A stretch of DNA of 64,000 bases from Ypsolopha sequella (GCA_934047225.1 OW204000.1:12232001-12296000); one strand, 5' to 3'; positions 43,977-55,090 are shown, counted from the stretch's first letter. Notes: generated from the sequence alone by a model not told the origin. A program made the numbers and translations.

Positions 43977-44852
43977 CATGAAGCAACAAGCCAGTGGAGA
44001 GCGCATGCGGGGTAACGCGACTCGCCAAACATCCGCTTCCCAAAGCGTATAGGCGCTTGAAGCGAAGCCATTGGTTTTAGTCAGAGTTTGGCTGTGTCCG
44101 TGAAAACATAGCGTGTTTCTGTAGAAAAAATCCGAAATTTACAGTAAATATGCCTACTTGTGCAATAAAATGGTGTGGAAAGAATACTTCTACTTCAAGT
44201 AACACAAAAGATGGAGTAACATTTCATAGGTAAGTGTTTTTCGTTTACTTTTAATCTTCAAAATATAACAATATAATATTTCAATTGAACTTGCGCTTTG
44301 CGTTGATGTCTTCACTTCCTCTCTTTCTGTCGCACGGTGAAATGCACAACAGTTGTCTCTTTTTTTTTCAATAGTGCTGTCCTACCGCGTGTTTAATATT
44401 TTATCGAACAATGTATTGTTGCTTACATACATTGTATGCATGTAAGTATATGTAATGTATGTAAGGTAAGTACTTAATGTAGGGATATTTTTATACGCTT
44501 TTGTTTAGCGTCAGAAGTGCCTATGTTTATACTCCAAATTAATTCATTTCAAAAATCAGTGAGTAGCTACTTTGTCAAATAAATAATTTTGTTTTATTTA
44601 TTAGCCAACAATACTTTCATTGGTATATCTTTGACAAACTCGAAAATTCCAAATTTATTTTTTCGATTTTATCGATATCGATAATTTTTCGTTTCACTTG
44701 TATGACACCCCTACACAAATTACGCATCAAATTATGACCTCGAGCTGTCCAATCACAGCTCGCTAAGCTGTCACGTCCCCCGCCGTATATTGGTGACTTG
44801 TGTTTTGAAGGAGAATGTATCTCTGCGCTCTCCACTGGCTTGTTGCTTCATG
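43977..44852 (+). mobile_element. P-superfamily element, 876 bp, with THAP exon
   Basis: Perfect 29 bp terminal inverted repeats (beginning CATGAAGCAACAAGCCAGTG; left 43,977-44,005, right 44,824-44,852). The exact 8 bp direct repeat actcctac flanks it at 43,969-43,976 and 44,853-44,860. An 8 bp duplication and a CATGA-starting terminus are hallmarks of P elements. The only coding part is a THAP-domain first exon. The rest of the transposase (GTP-binding and RNase H-like parts) is missing, so the copy is internally deleted and would need a transposase in trans. Perfect termini suggest it moved recently. Confidence 0.85.
44150..44229 (+). CDS. First exon of P-element transposase: start of THAP zinc finger
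   Basis: ATG at 44,150 opens 26 codons plus two bases ending in a consensus donor ATAG|GTAAGTG at 44,230. The peptide starts MPTCAIKWC and ends GVTFHR, the N-terminal half of a C2CH THAP domain (Cys-x4-Cys, then G(V/I)xFHRFP). THAP domains bind DNA and form the N-terminus of P transposases as well as many host regulators. Residence between P-type terminal repeats identifies this as transposon exon 1. No second half of the domain (Trp, AVPTIF-type motif) is visible downstream before the right end, so no functional protein is expected from this copy alone. Confidence 0.8.
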
Positions 44853-44860
44853 ACTCCTAC

Positions 44861-45287
44861 AGTGCGTACAGGGATAATCGTGGGTTGGTGTCATATCACA
44901 TTTAGATAAAATTGTCTAAAGGGCCGTAAACGTGTTGGCTTCGACCCCATGAACGCCTCCCAAAGGTCCGGGACTACATAGTCCCGAGATATGATAAGTA
45001 CTCGTATATGTATAATATTAATAATAAACAAATAACCATTGTTTCCAGTGGAAAAGGAATACAGCACAGCGTGTGAATTCGAGTAGCTGAATTTAAGCTG
45101 AAATTAATACATCACTTTGAAATATAAAATTATTAGTATGACGCCAGGTTCACTGCCTGCCCTAGACTAGAGTTAATACACTAAGTATATATTTTTATTA
45201 TTATTAATATTTACCTTCTTATGGCTTTTTCAGTAAAAACTTTCTGTACACACCCCTGCCTTTTACACCATAAAACTAGATCTAATA
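44861..45287. other. No supported feature
   Basis: An acceptor-like ttgtttccag near 45,048 precedes about 36 open nt, too short to call. Confidence 0.35.
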
Positions 45288-45457
45288 GGGTAGCGTTCCT
45301 AAACGCCGAGGTAAAGCCGTAAAGGTAAAAATTAACTCTCAACCGTTCCACAACCACCCGACTGAAAACGAACAGTTCATAAACCTTGTCAGAAATTTAA
45401 AATTCACTTTGACAGTTAAAATTTTACATCTACCCAGGCGTTCAGGAACGCTACCTG
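45288..45457. mobile_element. MITE with ggtagcgttcctaaacgcc termini
   Basis: 'gggtagcgttcctaaacgcc' at the left is mirrored by 'ggcgttcaggaacgctacctg' at the right. 'gtaaaa' and 'aattttac' continue the pairing. About 170 bp, no ORF. Confidence 0.7.
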
Positions 45458-45597
45458 TATGCGTAAATGTAAATTTCAATTAATAAGCACACATTCTTTT
45501 AATATCCAAAAATATTAGGCTAAGTCCAGGTGAGTGCAGAGTTTGTGTTATGTATGTCCCACTTATGTATGGGACACTTTTTGTTCGCATTCTACAG

Positions 45598-45791
45598 TGA
45601 ACACTGCATCAGCTGATGTGTCGAGGAAATCGAAATGGAGTCCGTTAACTGTTCTTGTTTTAACCGCATCGCTTTGTAATATGACAGTGGCCTTTCAGTT
45701 TTTTATAGTGTACAATAAGACGACGACCACACAAAGCCTCGTTCTGCGTTCCACGATCACTGTAACTAATCTATGCGACGACACAGCTTGA
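45598..45791 (+). CDS. Weak candidate exon with one hydrophobic segment
   Basis: Acceptor ttgttcgcattctacag ends at 45,597. The frame then reads NTASADVSRKSKWSPLTVLV and continues hydrophobic for about 22 residues, resembling the first membrane segment of a transporter, before a Thr-rich stretch and stop at 45,791. No good donor is seen at the end of the hydrophobic part. It could be a first transmembrane exon or chance. Confidence 0.2.
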
Positions 45792-45973
45792 AACTTTACA
45801 CACAGAGACCGCGAGAAGGCGCGTTCTATTGTATGGACCGCAGAACGCGATCTGTGTGTTCGGAACAATCGAAATGAATTTTAAACAATTCAAGTACCTA
45901 ACCAAAGACCTCTACCTCTACCTCTAGACAACTGTTCATTATAGGCTGAGAAATGAGTGCTCTCTAAGGGTAT

Positions 45974-46770
45974 GTGGATGGAAAAGTCGAAAGCAGGGTC
46001 TTTGACTTAAGAACTTTGTTTGGACTAGTTAGGAAATAAACATACTAAAAGTCCTTATCCCTCCGAGTCGAGCCCGAGGGGGGGGGCACAAAGAAGATCC
46101 CGTTTTTTGGTTTTTTGCTTACATCTCAACAACAGCTGGTTCTATAGACTTGAAATTTTGCATATAGATACCTTATATAGTGAAGGCATCCACTAAGAAA
46201 GGATTTTTCAAAACACACCCCCTAAGGGGGTGAAACGGGTGTCCAAAGTTTGTATGGGGAAACAAGATTAGTTAGACTATTTTATTCGAGACTTCACAGG
46301 AGTACTCTTATCTATAAATGTGTTTCAAGTTTTTTCAGAATTCAACCCCTAAAAGGGGCAAATGGGGTAAACATTTTGAAAATCAACATGGGTATCGTTT
46401 GAATGGTTTATCGGGTCGCTGATTACGAAAACAACAACGATTTTAAAATCCAACGTGGTTGACGTGAAAAAGGCTTTGAAATTCGACCATTTTTCGAAGC
46501 TCATAGCTAGGCAAAGATTGGAGGTAGATAAAAAGTGTGAAAGCTAAAGTTGTAGAAAATTTTATCAGCTTTCATTATGTAGTAAAACAAAATTTCGTAC
46601 AATGCACGGTTTTCGAGATGTAAGCAAAAAACCAAAAAACGGGATCTTCTTTGTGCCCCCCCTCCTCGGACTCGACTCGGAGGGGCAAGGACTTTTAGCA
46701 TGTTTATCTCCTAACTAGTCTAAACAAATTTCCTAAGTTAAAGATCCTGCTTTCGACTTTTCCATCCACA
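45974..46770. mobile_element. Foldback element with ~170 bp imperfect inverted repeats
   Basis: 'tgtggatggaaaagtcgaaa' at the left is mirrored by 'tttcgacttttccatccaca' at the right. 'cgaggggggggcacaaagaa' with 'gatcccgttttttggttttt' is mirrored by 'aaaaaccaaaaaacgggatc' with 'ttctttgtgcccccc'. The interior has 'cccctaaggggg' type small palindromes. The minus ORF of 64 codons is inside an arm. No target duplication identified. Confidence 0.75.
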
Positions 46771-46799
46771 AATTATTCGTTGCTTAAGCTATTAGGAAT

Positions 46800-47580
46800 A
46801 CTGTGCTTTAAATACATAAAAATCCTACTTTGCTATCAGGTAAAGAACGACGCAAGCATTTTGGCACACCACGCTACAGAACATGTTTTGTGCAATCCTT
46901 TAGTAATCTTGGTCCCTACCTCTACAATAAGCTGAGCCAAATCACCGAATTAAGAGACCTATCCGCACAATCCTTCAAACAAAAGCTCTTCACTAATTTA
47001 AATATTATGACGATACTGAAAAATTACTGGAAATACCTGACTAACAATAAAAAAAATATATATATAAATATATTATAGACTAGTCTTGATCTTTTGATCT
47101 TATCATCACATATAATAATTTGACTCTTTATTGTTACTCTTTTGTCGTCTCTAATTCTCTCTCTATAAAACAAATAACACTTATTACACTACACATTTAT
47201 TTAAATATTATCTACACTTATAAAAATACATATACCCTACCCAGACACACATATATATAATAATAATATATAATATAAGCCAAATCTAATCTCTCACTGA
47301 CACCATCAAAATTAGCTTTCATAATCAAAAAATACGACTGTAACACCTATTTTTATTATTTAGCTGGCCTGAAAGAACCGTAAAACAGTTTATTTCATTA
47401 ACTAGTACAGCCTGTAGTCTTGTCTTTTGTTGTAAAATCTGAGGCACAAGTACTTAAACTGAGCTTTTTTACATTTTTTTTGATAAGTTATGTAATAGTT
47501 TTTTTTTCTTCTTGTAAATGCCTTAGTATTATGTTATTACCTATGTACTTTATCAGTAATAAAATCATTCATTCATTGAA
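46800..47580 (+). pseudogene. CR1-like LINE 3' end
   Basis: Frame 46,830-47,042 reads CFVQSFSNLGPYLYNKLSQI and SAQSFKQKLFTNL, the C-terminus typical of CR1/L2-type ORF2 (sfs..GP.lyNkLp...r..s...Fk.klk..L). It is 5' truncated: the reverse transcriptase core is absent. The following ~500 bp is AT-rich 3' UTR ending 'aataaaatcattcattcatt', a short (ATTC)n tail. Probably dead. Confidence 0.65.
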
Positions 47581-50129
47581 TACAAAATTTAAAAAATGTA
47601 GATTACGGAACTTCCTCTTTTGTACCCAGATTGTTAAGATTGTTGTTTTGTTTATTTAACGTTCAAAATCAGCTTGGCAAAGCATCAGCGTTTGTAGAAG
47701 AATTACATATGTCCGACAATTTTTTTCTTGGAAGTCCAAAGCTCTATTTTTGTACTAGCTTTTAGTAATTTATTTTTGTCACCATTTTGAATGTTTAAAA
47801 TCATTCTGTAGAAATTAAATCTAAAAATAACACGAGTAGAATGATCCCTGACATAGCCGTTTGGGCTGGACGTTGATGAGCCAGTCTGTCATTCAATCAT
47901 TCCCTCAGTCAGTCAGCCAGTCTATCTGAACTTCTTCTTATAGATTAAATATGTTACTCAACTCAGCAAACTGTTGTTAATAACATCCAAGAAAAGTATC
48001 GTTATATTATTGTGCTATTTTGTTCTCACTGAAATCCAAAATATTGTTTAGTTCGTTTTCGGGAACTTTCTTCCCAATTTTTTAATAGATGGACATGAAC
48101 ATTTTTTGTATGTAAGAACATAACGTATAGCATTCTGAAATCCTAATTACTATTAACCGCAAATTCTACAGGGAAAACCTGTACTGATCCGTTATAGGTG
48201 ACATCTAGACTTTACTTTAGTTTCACCTATCTAGAATCTTTGCCACTCTTCGTTGTATAGCCGGACGCTTTGTATACAATCCATGGATAATGCATGTCCA
48301 GTTGGATAGCCACATAACCAAAATGACACCTTTAATTGCTACCGGTTCCGATGTTTTACACATTATCTAAAATGACTTTTACTTTTTTTTTCTCTGTAAT
48401 ATGTTTCCAAATGCTAGTGCAATGTTTATCGTTTAATGTTTGTTAATCGTTTTCGAGAATACGAACACTGGCGAAGATTTCTTTGCGTATTATATCTTTA
48501 GCAGATCATCGTGTGTAAACAATGCTCAACTTTTTGTTGACAGACTAGAGATTTCCCTCAAAACGTTTCTCGCAGTTACATATCTCGAGATACGGTTTCA
48601 CATCGTGATGTACTCGTACACATGGCATTTCTGACTACGCGCGCATAAGGGTGAAAATCGTATAAAAGGTGTGCATGAGATGAATACCCACAGGAAATAT
48701 TTAAAATCGTCGTTTCTCTCGGTTGTGCTTTCCATTGTGAAAACACTTTTTATTTTCTGTATCTTGTTTCTACATATCAGTTTCAGGCATAGCTATATTA
48801 TCTCGTTGACAGCTGATAAGAATCGGGATATACAAATGAACGACGATATATAAATGAACTTTAATACGAGTAATAATGGTTCCCACTTCAAAAACATTAG
48901 TTTTAAAATTAATACTTTGCTCTATAATATTAATACTTTCAGCTTGAAAATTTTTCTTCTTTAAAAATAATCGTTTGCACTATAATTTTAATTTTAATTT
49001 TTGGTGTGAAGAGCATTATTTTTGATGCAATTCAAATATTTTGTAGCCGTTAACATTACCTTGTAGTGCAAACGTGTTAAGTGTTAATATTTATTATATA
49101 TTTATTCCCCTCCGTCGGTGTGCAGAAAAGGTTATGTACAATGGCGTGCTTATCTTAGTAATGAGATTTCTTCCAGCAAACCAAGATTGATAGGAATAGT
49201 TGATGTAAATAAGATATTCATATAGTGCACGATAATACTTATAACAAGATTAAATTAATAGTAGATACCCAATAGTTAAAAATATAATAATAAACTACAT
49301 CAAATTTACATGCAAATGCCTACATAGTATAAATAAATATAAAAATACATATTCAGTAAATAAACACAATGAATAATATACATGCCTAATATATACGTGA
49401 TATATTTATTTATAGGTGTATTATTTTTTTGTAGTGTCAATCACTTTTTTATTGTTGTTTCCATTAATTTTAAAGTAAGTTTAAATGTTAATGTAATAAA
49501 AAATTACGAGTATATTACTTTAATTATTTATATTGATTGAAAAATCCTATCAATCTTCACGAATAAAAGGAGTTATCTAGAATGCTCCCGGTAAATCGAG
49601 CTTAATTTTCAATTTTCTTTATCTTAGGGCCTAAAACTTAGGCAACCCTTCAGGTAATGAATATAAACTGTCACATTTCAGAGCCCGATAAAAGTGGATG
49701 AATCTACGAATATCGTAATCTATGTTTATTTCGGTACAAAAGGGATGCTATCCATGTTTATCAAAAGGTAAGGTGGGTAGATCAAGTTTTACAGGTAAAT
49801 AAGGGAGTATTAGGCGGGTACCTTTTTAATATTAAATGTTTCAATTCGGCATAAAAGCTCCTTTCTTTGTTCCTTTTGATGTTAACATGATTAAAATAAA
49901 GTTACTGGCCTAAATTGCTTACAGGTTACCAGCTGGCAATATCGTTAATTTATATAATATTATTTTCCTTTTAGATTGTAACTTCTTTAGTAGGTTAATT
50001 ATTTTTGGACTGTTTGTAATTTCCATACTTTAGTTACTTGAGTTTTATTCTTACTTTTATACATTTCTTATTTTCGAAATCTTATATATATTTTTTTACT
50101 TTACCTGTAGAATTTAAGGTTACATTTAG
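47581..50129. other. Long AT-rich stretch, no supported gene
   Basis: Only a small inverted pair ('cgtttgcactataa' at 48,976 with 'ttgtagtgcaaacg' at 49,056). ORFs of 60-79 codons have no domain. Confidence 0.4.
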
Positions 50130-50458
50130 CAGCCGGATTGTGAAAAACCCGCCTTTTTCTAATTCATCGAAAAAGAATACTTATATTCAAAATTTACTCA
50201 ATAGTTCCTTAACAAAACCTTATTACCTATGTTTTGTGTAAACTGTTATAGCAAAGCTTTTATTAGTTTCTGAAAATTATAATTTTGAAGTTAAAATTTT
50301 AAAATTATAGTTAATAGAAACCAATGGACACTTTGCTATGGCAGCATACACAATACATAGGTAATGAGGTTTTATTAAATAACTATTGAGTGAATTTTGA
50401 ATTTTAAATGTTCTGTTTCGATTAATTATAAAATGACGGGTTTTTCACAATCCAGCTG
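50130..50458. mobile_element. Foldback MITE, ~150 bp inverted repeats
   Basis: 'cagccggattgtgaaaaacc' at the left and 'ggtttttcacaatccagctg' at the right. 'actcaatagttccttaac' and 'ccttattacctatgt' are mirrored by 'ataactattgagt' and 'acataggtaatgagg'. The 67-codon ORF is in the left arm. Confidence 0.8.
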
Positions 50459-50594
50459 TGAAACCGCTCTTAAAAAAAATGCAATAAACGTGGACAAAAC
50501 AAGGCGATTAACTTAGTAAACGCGTCAAATATCCCACTGCCCAGTCTTCGCTATACCTGCTGAAGTTTCCGGCTCAGAGGTATTTAGAGTTATT

Positions 50595-50918
50595 CAGGCG
50601 CGGATCCAGTCCAGGGGCCTTATTGTCTAACACAAACATCTATTGCTATCGCTTTCAAAAATAACGTGATTGGCTAGAAATGACGTGACACATAATTTAT
50701 AGACTTTCTTGCTAATCACACGTATTTCAAAAAGCGATAGCGATAGATGTTGAAATTAGATTTCAGGATTTCACTCAGGAGACAGCAATTTCTGTAAATC
50801 GGCTAGAAGTATTTATGATGATTACGTAATATTGAAATAAGTCTAAATTATTACAAATACTTCGTTTCAGGCGGAGGCAATCGCCCCCATGGTCCCCCCG
50901 CGCTTGTATCCACGCTTG
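50595..50918. mobile_element. hAT-type element with internal hairpin
   Basis: Ends caggcgcggatccag and, as reverse complement, caagcgtggataca. Flanks gagttatt (50,587-50,594) and gatttatt (50,919-50,926) match at seven of eight. Inside, 'aacatctattgctatcgctt' (50,635) and 'aagcgatagcgatagatgtt' (ending 50,752) form a strong hairpin that may be a nested MITE. Confidence 0.7.
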
Positions 50919-51387
50919 GATTTATTTTATAGTGGGTGGGTTCCATTATAATAGGTTTCAATAATCTTCGCTGCTAATGTCCATAATAATTAATTTGAGG
51001 GCTAAATATAAAAGTAAAAAATTTAAGTATGTTAGGTATATATAGCTTTCCTTTGTCATTAATGGTTCTTAAGTACTCAATAAGGCGATATGCAAAAGTT
51101 TTAGCATCCCTGTTAATCCATATGCGAAAAAACCCTCAGTGCGAGAGGGACGGATTCGTGGAAAAGTAGCAAAAAGTCGGTTTTTTATTAATATAAAATG
51201 TACTAAAAATGCTATCAAAATTTCGTACCAGGTCCTAGATACTGTTAAAACCCATCTAATAAAATATAATTGCAGTCCATATGTCATTCTAAATTGTCAA
51301 ACCAGGAGAATTGGTGTCGATAAAGACCTCATTTCAATAAATATTTCTATCGAGCTGAAATTCTCCAATCGCGTTTCTGTTTTAACA

Positions 51388-51607
51388 TAAAATGATAAAA
51401 TGATAATAGACTTTTCTTGTCTTTTCGATTAAAGAAATTATATATATACATATATACGAAAACACAAAAAAATATAATTATAGGTAAGTAGTAAAATATA
51501 TTTCGACCACTAATTGTGGTCGGCATCAGTTACACAATTATAAATAAAAGTTAAAAATTATTAATTATAAATTATAGATACTTATGATACTGAATATTAT
51601 ATATATA
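51388..51607 (-). mobile_element. Penelope-like element fragment, 15 bp target duplication
   Basis: 220 bp inserted in family C. The direct repeat gtttctgttttaaca is at 51,373-51,387 and 51,608-51,622, and the sister copy at about 54,964 has the single uninterrupted site (gtttctgttttagca). The insert carries a hammerhead-like core with a different stem sequence from the other two Penelope copies, so it is another subfamily. Confidence 0.75.
51499..51531 (-). ncRNA. Hammerhead-ribozyme-like core, covarying subfamily
   Basis: Minus strand CTGATG, then CGACCAC, loop of five, GTGGTCG, then AAATAT. Compared with the copies at 3,062 and 31,036 the stem changed from GGCCTC/GAGGCC to GACCAC/GTGGTC on both sides, keeping pairing, while CTGATG and CGAAATAT stayed. 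That is the pattern expected of a selected RNA stem. The seventh CUGAUGA base is C here. Confidence 0.45.
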
Positions 51608-51730
51608 GTTTCTGTTTTAACAGATCCTTAGAGGAAGATTCCAAAAATAATATACTATTTTTTCATAATTATAGATTATTTACCGAAGTAGATATAGAAG
51701 TTCTGAAATTGACATTTTTTTTCCGTAGCG

Positions 51731-52710
51731 CCTTAACCCTAAATTTGCAACGACTCTACTTCGATAGAGCATCGAAGTTTGCCTCAACATTCTTCAAGGA
51801 AACCAGTTTGATGATCTATGAACACTAATTATAAAATGATAATGTGGACTTCTGGTCTGTGCCCGGGAGTATCCGGATGCCGTTTGCCCGGGTCTTTCAT
51901 TAGCACACTAAACGGGATGTCGTAGGAAATTGCGGGCGGCTGCGTCTTTCCTTTGGCCGGGAATGAAAGACATTGGCTCACTTCTCTTTATGGAGTACTT
52001 GCGAAATGGAAAAGCTAGTGTTGCACTTGTTGGCCGGATAACCGAATACTGAAGAATTCTGTTTAGTTTGAAATGCAGTAAGAAATTCCGCTTCTGTACT
52101 TGAAACATGTCCAAGTTACTTTTCGACGTATACGTAATTTATCGAAGTAGCAAACAATTAAATATATGCTTTAACCTTGTATCAGTAAAAAATTTAACTA
52201 CATATGTTTGAAAAAAAAAAATTAATTAGGATTTTGCTTGATGAAATTTGTTTTCAAGGATTTTTTTTTACGAATACGGTAGGTGTGTATTCGAGATGAT
52301 GAGTGCCTTATCACGTCACAATACTCGTATATACGTATGTAAAATGTAAAGTTACCATACCATCTGAATGTACGCTTATAATTTGAAAACTGTTGGATAG
52401 ATTTTGATGCAGTTTTCATTGTTACTTAGGAAGGATGGTTCTGAGAAAGATTTAAGGCTTGTTTTGAAGGAGGTTGTATAAAGATGTACGCAATGGCAAT
52501 TTTAGTGATGCGACAATTTATTTATTATTTTGTTACAATTATTACATATTATTACAATTTATTATTTGCTCTGACAATTTACCAGCCACATATATTACGT
52601 GAATAACCGAATATCCGCTCCATCTCTACCTTCAACAACTCAAGTTAACTCAACGCGTTGTAGACATTCGGATATGTTACGCTTTCCGGTATGCGCATGC
52701 GCGGTGTGAG
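51731..52710. other. No supported feature
   Basis: AT-rich; ORFs at 51,908-52,419 have no domain or splice support. Confidence 0.4.
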
Positions 52711-53313
52711 TAGGGTTGCCAACCGTAAGAGATTCCTCGTACAAATACAAATGTACGAGGACACTATCAGCCTCGTACAATTATGTACGAGATTTTGATA
52801 TCTGGAAATTTATTAGATGATTTTTCAATGCAGGCATCATTTTGTAACCTAAGGGGCCGGTCATGAAATATCTACAAACCACTTTTTGCAATGATATGTA
52901 AACGAAGACTAAAAGCTGCTTACTACTTAGGTAGCTACTTAGTTAGAAGTTTCGTACTTCTAAGCAAATTTAATTTTCTTGTTATTTTTAATACAAAGTG
53001 ATATTTTATTTAGTAGTAAGTAAACTTGTATAAGTTAATTTCATTGTGTAAAACTTCCTAAATTGTAATAGTTTTATATGCATTATTTCTGGTTTCATCA
53101 AATTTTGGATGCTTAATGAATGTACGAGGTTCAAAAGCCAAAATACGAGATATTTAGCTGCTTATGTACAGTGGAGACCGCATCAAGTAAGACACATTGT
53201 ACTTTGTACCTATCTTATATTCTTCTCTGTAGGGGCTATTGTCGTACTGCAAGTGTATAGCGTGATGTGGTCTCCACTGTACGAGGAAAAAAATTCTACG
53301 GTTGGCAACCCTG
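52711..53313. mobile_element. hAT-type element of the CAGGGTTGCCAACCGTA family, with nested Tc1-like MITE
   Basis: Ends tagggttgccaaccgtaaga and ctacggttggcaaccctg. Putative target duplication ggtgtgag/gatgcgag matches at six of eight. Sub-terminal 'gtacgag' motifs repeat. It aligns in reverse with 59,429-59,974, which lacks the 111 bp insert at 53,169-53,279. Confidence 0.8.
53169..53279. mobile_element. Tc1/mariner-type MITE nested in the hAT element
   Basis: 111 bp with termini CAGTGGAGACCGCATCA and its mirror TGATGTGGTCTCCACTG. It is flanked by TA on both sides (53,167-53,168 and 53,280-53,281). The related hAT copy at 59,429 has the single unoccupied site (reverse complement 'cttatgtacgag'), so this insertion with TA duplication is directly visible. 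The overlapping ORFs on both strands are by-products. Confidence 0.85.
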
Positions 53314-53590
53314 GATGCGAGGCTCCGTCCGTCCGGGTTGCACATGCCAGCCGGACGCACGCGCATTGTTTGTCAATAAAATAGGAAGAACATTATTAGC
53401 GTGCACTTATATTTTTCGTTTGTTTCAGGTACTCTGAAGGCTGATAAGCAGTAACTTCATGGGCCTTAGTCTACTTTAGGAGACGTGTCCATTTAAAACA
53501 GGTGTGTATCTGTTCTGATATGCAGATTTATAAAACAGTAACTTTAGAATCTATACAAGAACAGAGTTACTCCTAGTGTTACTGTGACAT

Positions 53591-54140
53591 TAATTTATGC
53601 AGCCAAATTCATACTGGAAGCTTTGTAAGTGATCAGTATCACGGATCGATAAAATTTTTTGCAAATTTCGCAAAATAAAATGTTGGCCTCCCATAGTAGT
53701 TGTCTCGGGCCTGCGTTTGCATTTGTAGGGAACACTTTTTAGGATTACTTACCTTAAAATGAAAAAATTGAACCCTATAGGATCACTTTGTTGTCTGTCT
53801 ATCAAGACCCTTTGGCTCGGGCGCCGTATGAGATATCAAGTCCTCATATGAACATTTAATAAAAGTCATTATAGAAGGAAAAATAGAGGGGAAACGAGGA
53901 AGAGGCAGAAGAAGGACAAAGTGGACTGACAACCTAAAGACCTGGACTAATATTAAGGAAGAGGCAGAAGAAGGACAAAGTGGACTGACAACCTAAAGAC
54001 CTGGACTAATATTAAGGAAGCGACGGAGATCTGCAGACTAGCTAAAGATCGGAAAAAGTTTAGAGAGATGGTAGCCGACGCCCGTTAGGGCATGGTACAC
54101 GAAGAAGAAGAAGATATGAACTTGGCTGTATATGTATTTA
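53591..54140. mobile_element. MITE (tttatacagccaaattcat family) hosting a LINE insertion
   Basis: Left 'atttatgcagccaaattcat' and right 'atgaacttggctgtatatgt' match the ends of the 19,453 element. 'tgatcagtatcacggatcga' is the inverse of a block there. The middle is occupied by the LINE 3' end at 53,870-54,117. Confidence 0.65.
53870..54117 (+). pseudogene. LINE ORF2 C-terminus with internal 59 bp tandem duplication
   Basis: The sequence reads RGRRRTKWTDNLKTWTNIKE and, after the duplication, ATEICRLAKDRKKFREMVAD ending in a stop (around 54,088) and a (GAA)n tail. This is the usual C-terminal end of several lepidopteran non-LTR elements (RRR.RW.Ddik.W...A..lA.dR..W). A 59 bp unit (53,898-53,956) is repeated at 53,957-54,015. 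Being 59 bp, it shifts the frame. Confidence 0.65.
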
Positions 54141-54423
54141 TCGAACGATATCACACATCGTATATTACAGAATCTATTTCAGAGTAATTCCGCAAGTAAC
54201 AGTATTTATTTAACTGTTACTAGCGCTGTTACAACTGCATCGGAACGATTACTGTCCCAATTACAATAACCATTATAATCGAAGCACGAACTACACATCA
54301 CACGATTCAGTCGTACTGTATACTATGAGTTTCTATTATTTATTTTATACTAGATGGTCAGTGATTATCAACATCGTAGTTTAGCAGGAAGCAGCGGGTT
54401 GTGTCAGGGATACAACCGTAAAT

Positions 54424-55090
54424 TATTTAAGGGGATATGTAAAAGTTTTAGCGCCCCTGTTACTCCATATGCGAAAAAACCTTCAGTGCGAGAGGGAGAT
54501 ATTCGAGGAAAAATAGCAAAAAGTCGGTTTTTTATTAATACTTATTAATAATTTTATTAATAAATGTACTAAAGTTGCTATCAAAATTTCATTCAACCAG
54601 CCCCCCTATTCTGTATCTTTAGTTGCCAACTGCACGAGGTGCCTATCATCAAAAACATAGCTAAAAACCGAAATTTCAAAATTGCCTTTAGTGGGTATTG
54701 AACTATTAACAATCTGTGTCGTCACTTCAAGTGCGAAAATATCCTTAGGACATCGGAATTCGATAGTATATCTATGTTTTTGATGATAGACACCCAGTCC
54801 AGAAGGCAACTAGAGATACACAATAGGCCCGCAGGTCCTAGATACTGTTAAAACCCATCTAATAAAATATAATCGCAGTCCATTATGTCATTCCAAATTG
54901 TCAAACCAAGAGAATTGGTGTCGAAAAACACCTCATTTCAATAAATATTTGAATCGAGCCGTGTTTCTGTTTTAGCAGATCCCTACAAGAAGATTCCAAA
55001 AATAATATACAATTTTTTAATACATTCTTTACTGAAGTAGATATGGAAGTTCTAAAAGTGTCGATTTTTTTTTCCGTGGCGCCTTAAGTG
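54424..55090 (-). repeat. Family C repeat, inverted copy, interrupted by a MITE
   Basis: Same order as 51,075-51,730 with 'ccttcagtgcgagagggaga', 'gcaaaaagtcggttttttat', 'ggtcctagatactgttaaaa' and 'gaagattccaaaaataatat'. A 230 bp insert at 54,601-54,830 is absent from the sister copy. Confidence 0.8.
54601..54830. mobile_element. MITE nested in family C
   Basis: 'ctattctgtatctttagttg' with 'tatcatcaaaaacatag' at the left is mirrored by 'ctatgtttttgatgatag' and 'gcaactagagatacacaata' at the right. The uninterrupted sister at 51,224 reads straight through 'ccaggtcctagatac'. The 67-codon minus ORF lies within. Confidence 0.75.

Larger units (their letters stand above)
51075..51730 (-). repeat. 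Family C repeat, inverted copy, interrupted by a Penelope insertion
   Basis: 'ccctcagtgcgagagggacg', 'aaaagtcggttttttattaa', 'cccatctaataaaatataat' and 'gaagattccaaaaataatat' match 54,424-55,090 in the same order. Position 51,388-51,607 is an insert absent from the sister copy. Confidence 0.8.

Noticed and set aside
44617..44835. 72-codon minus ORF inside the P element
   Set aside because: Starts in the terminal inverted repeat and reads antisense AT-rich DNA; the supported gene is on the plus strand.
53109..53384. 91-codon plus and 70-codon minus ORFs
   Set aside because: Both are products of the inverted-repeat Tc1-like MITE nested in the hAT element.
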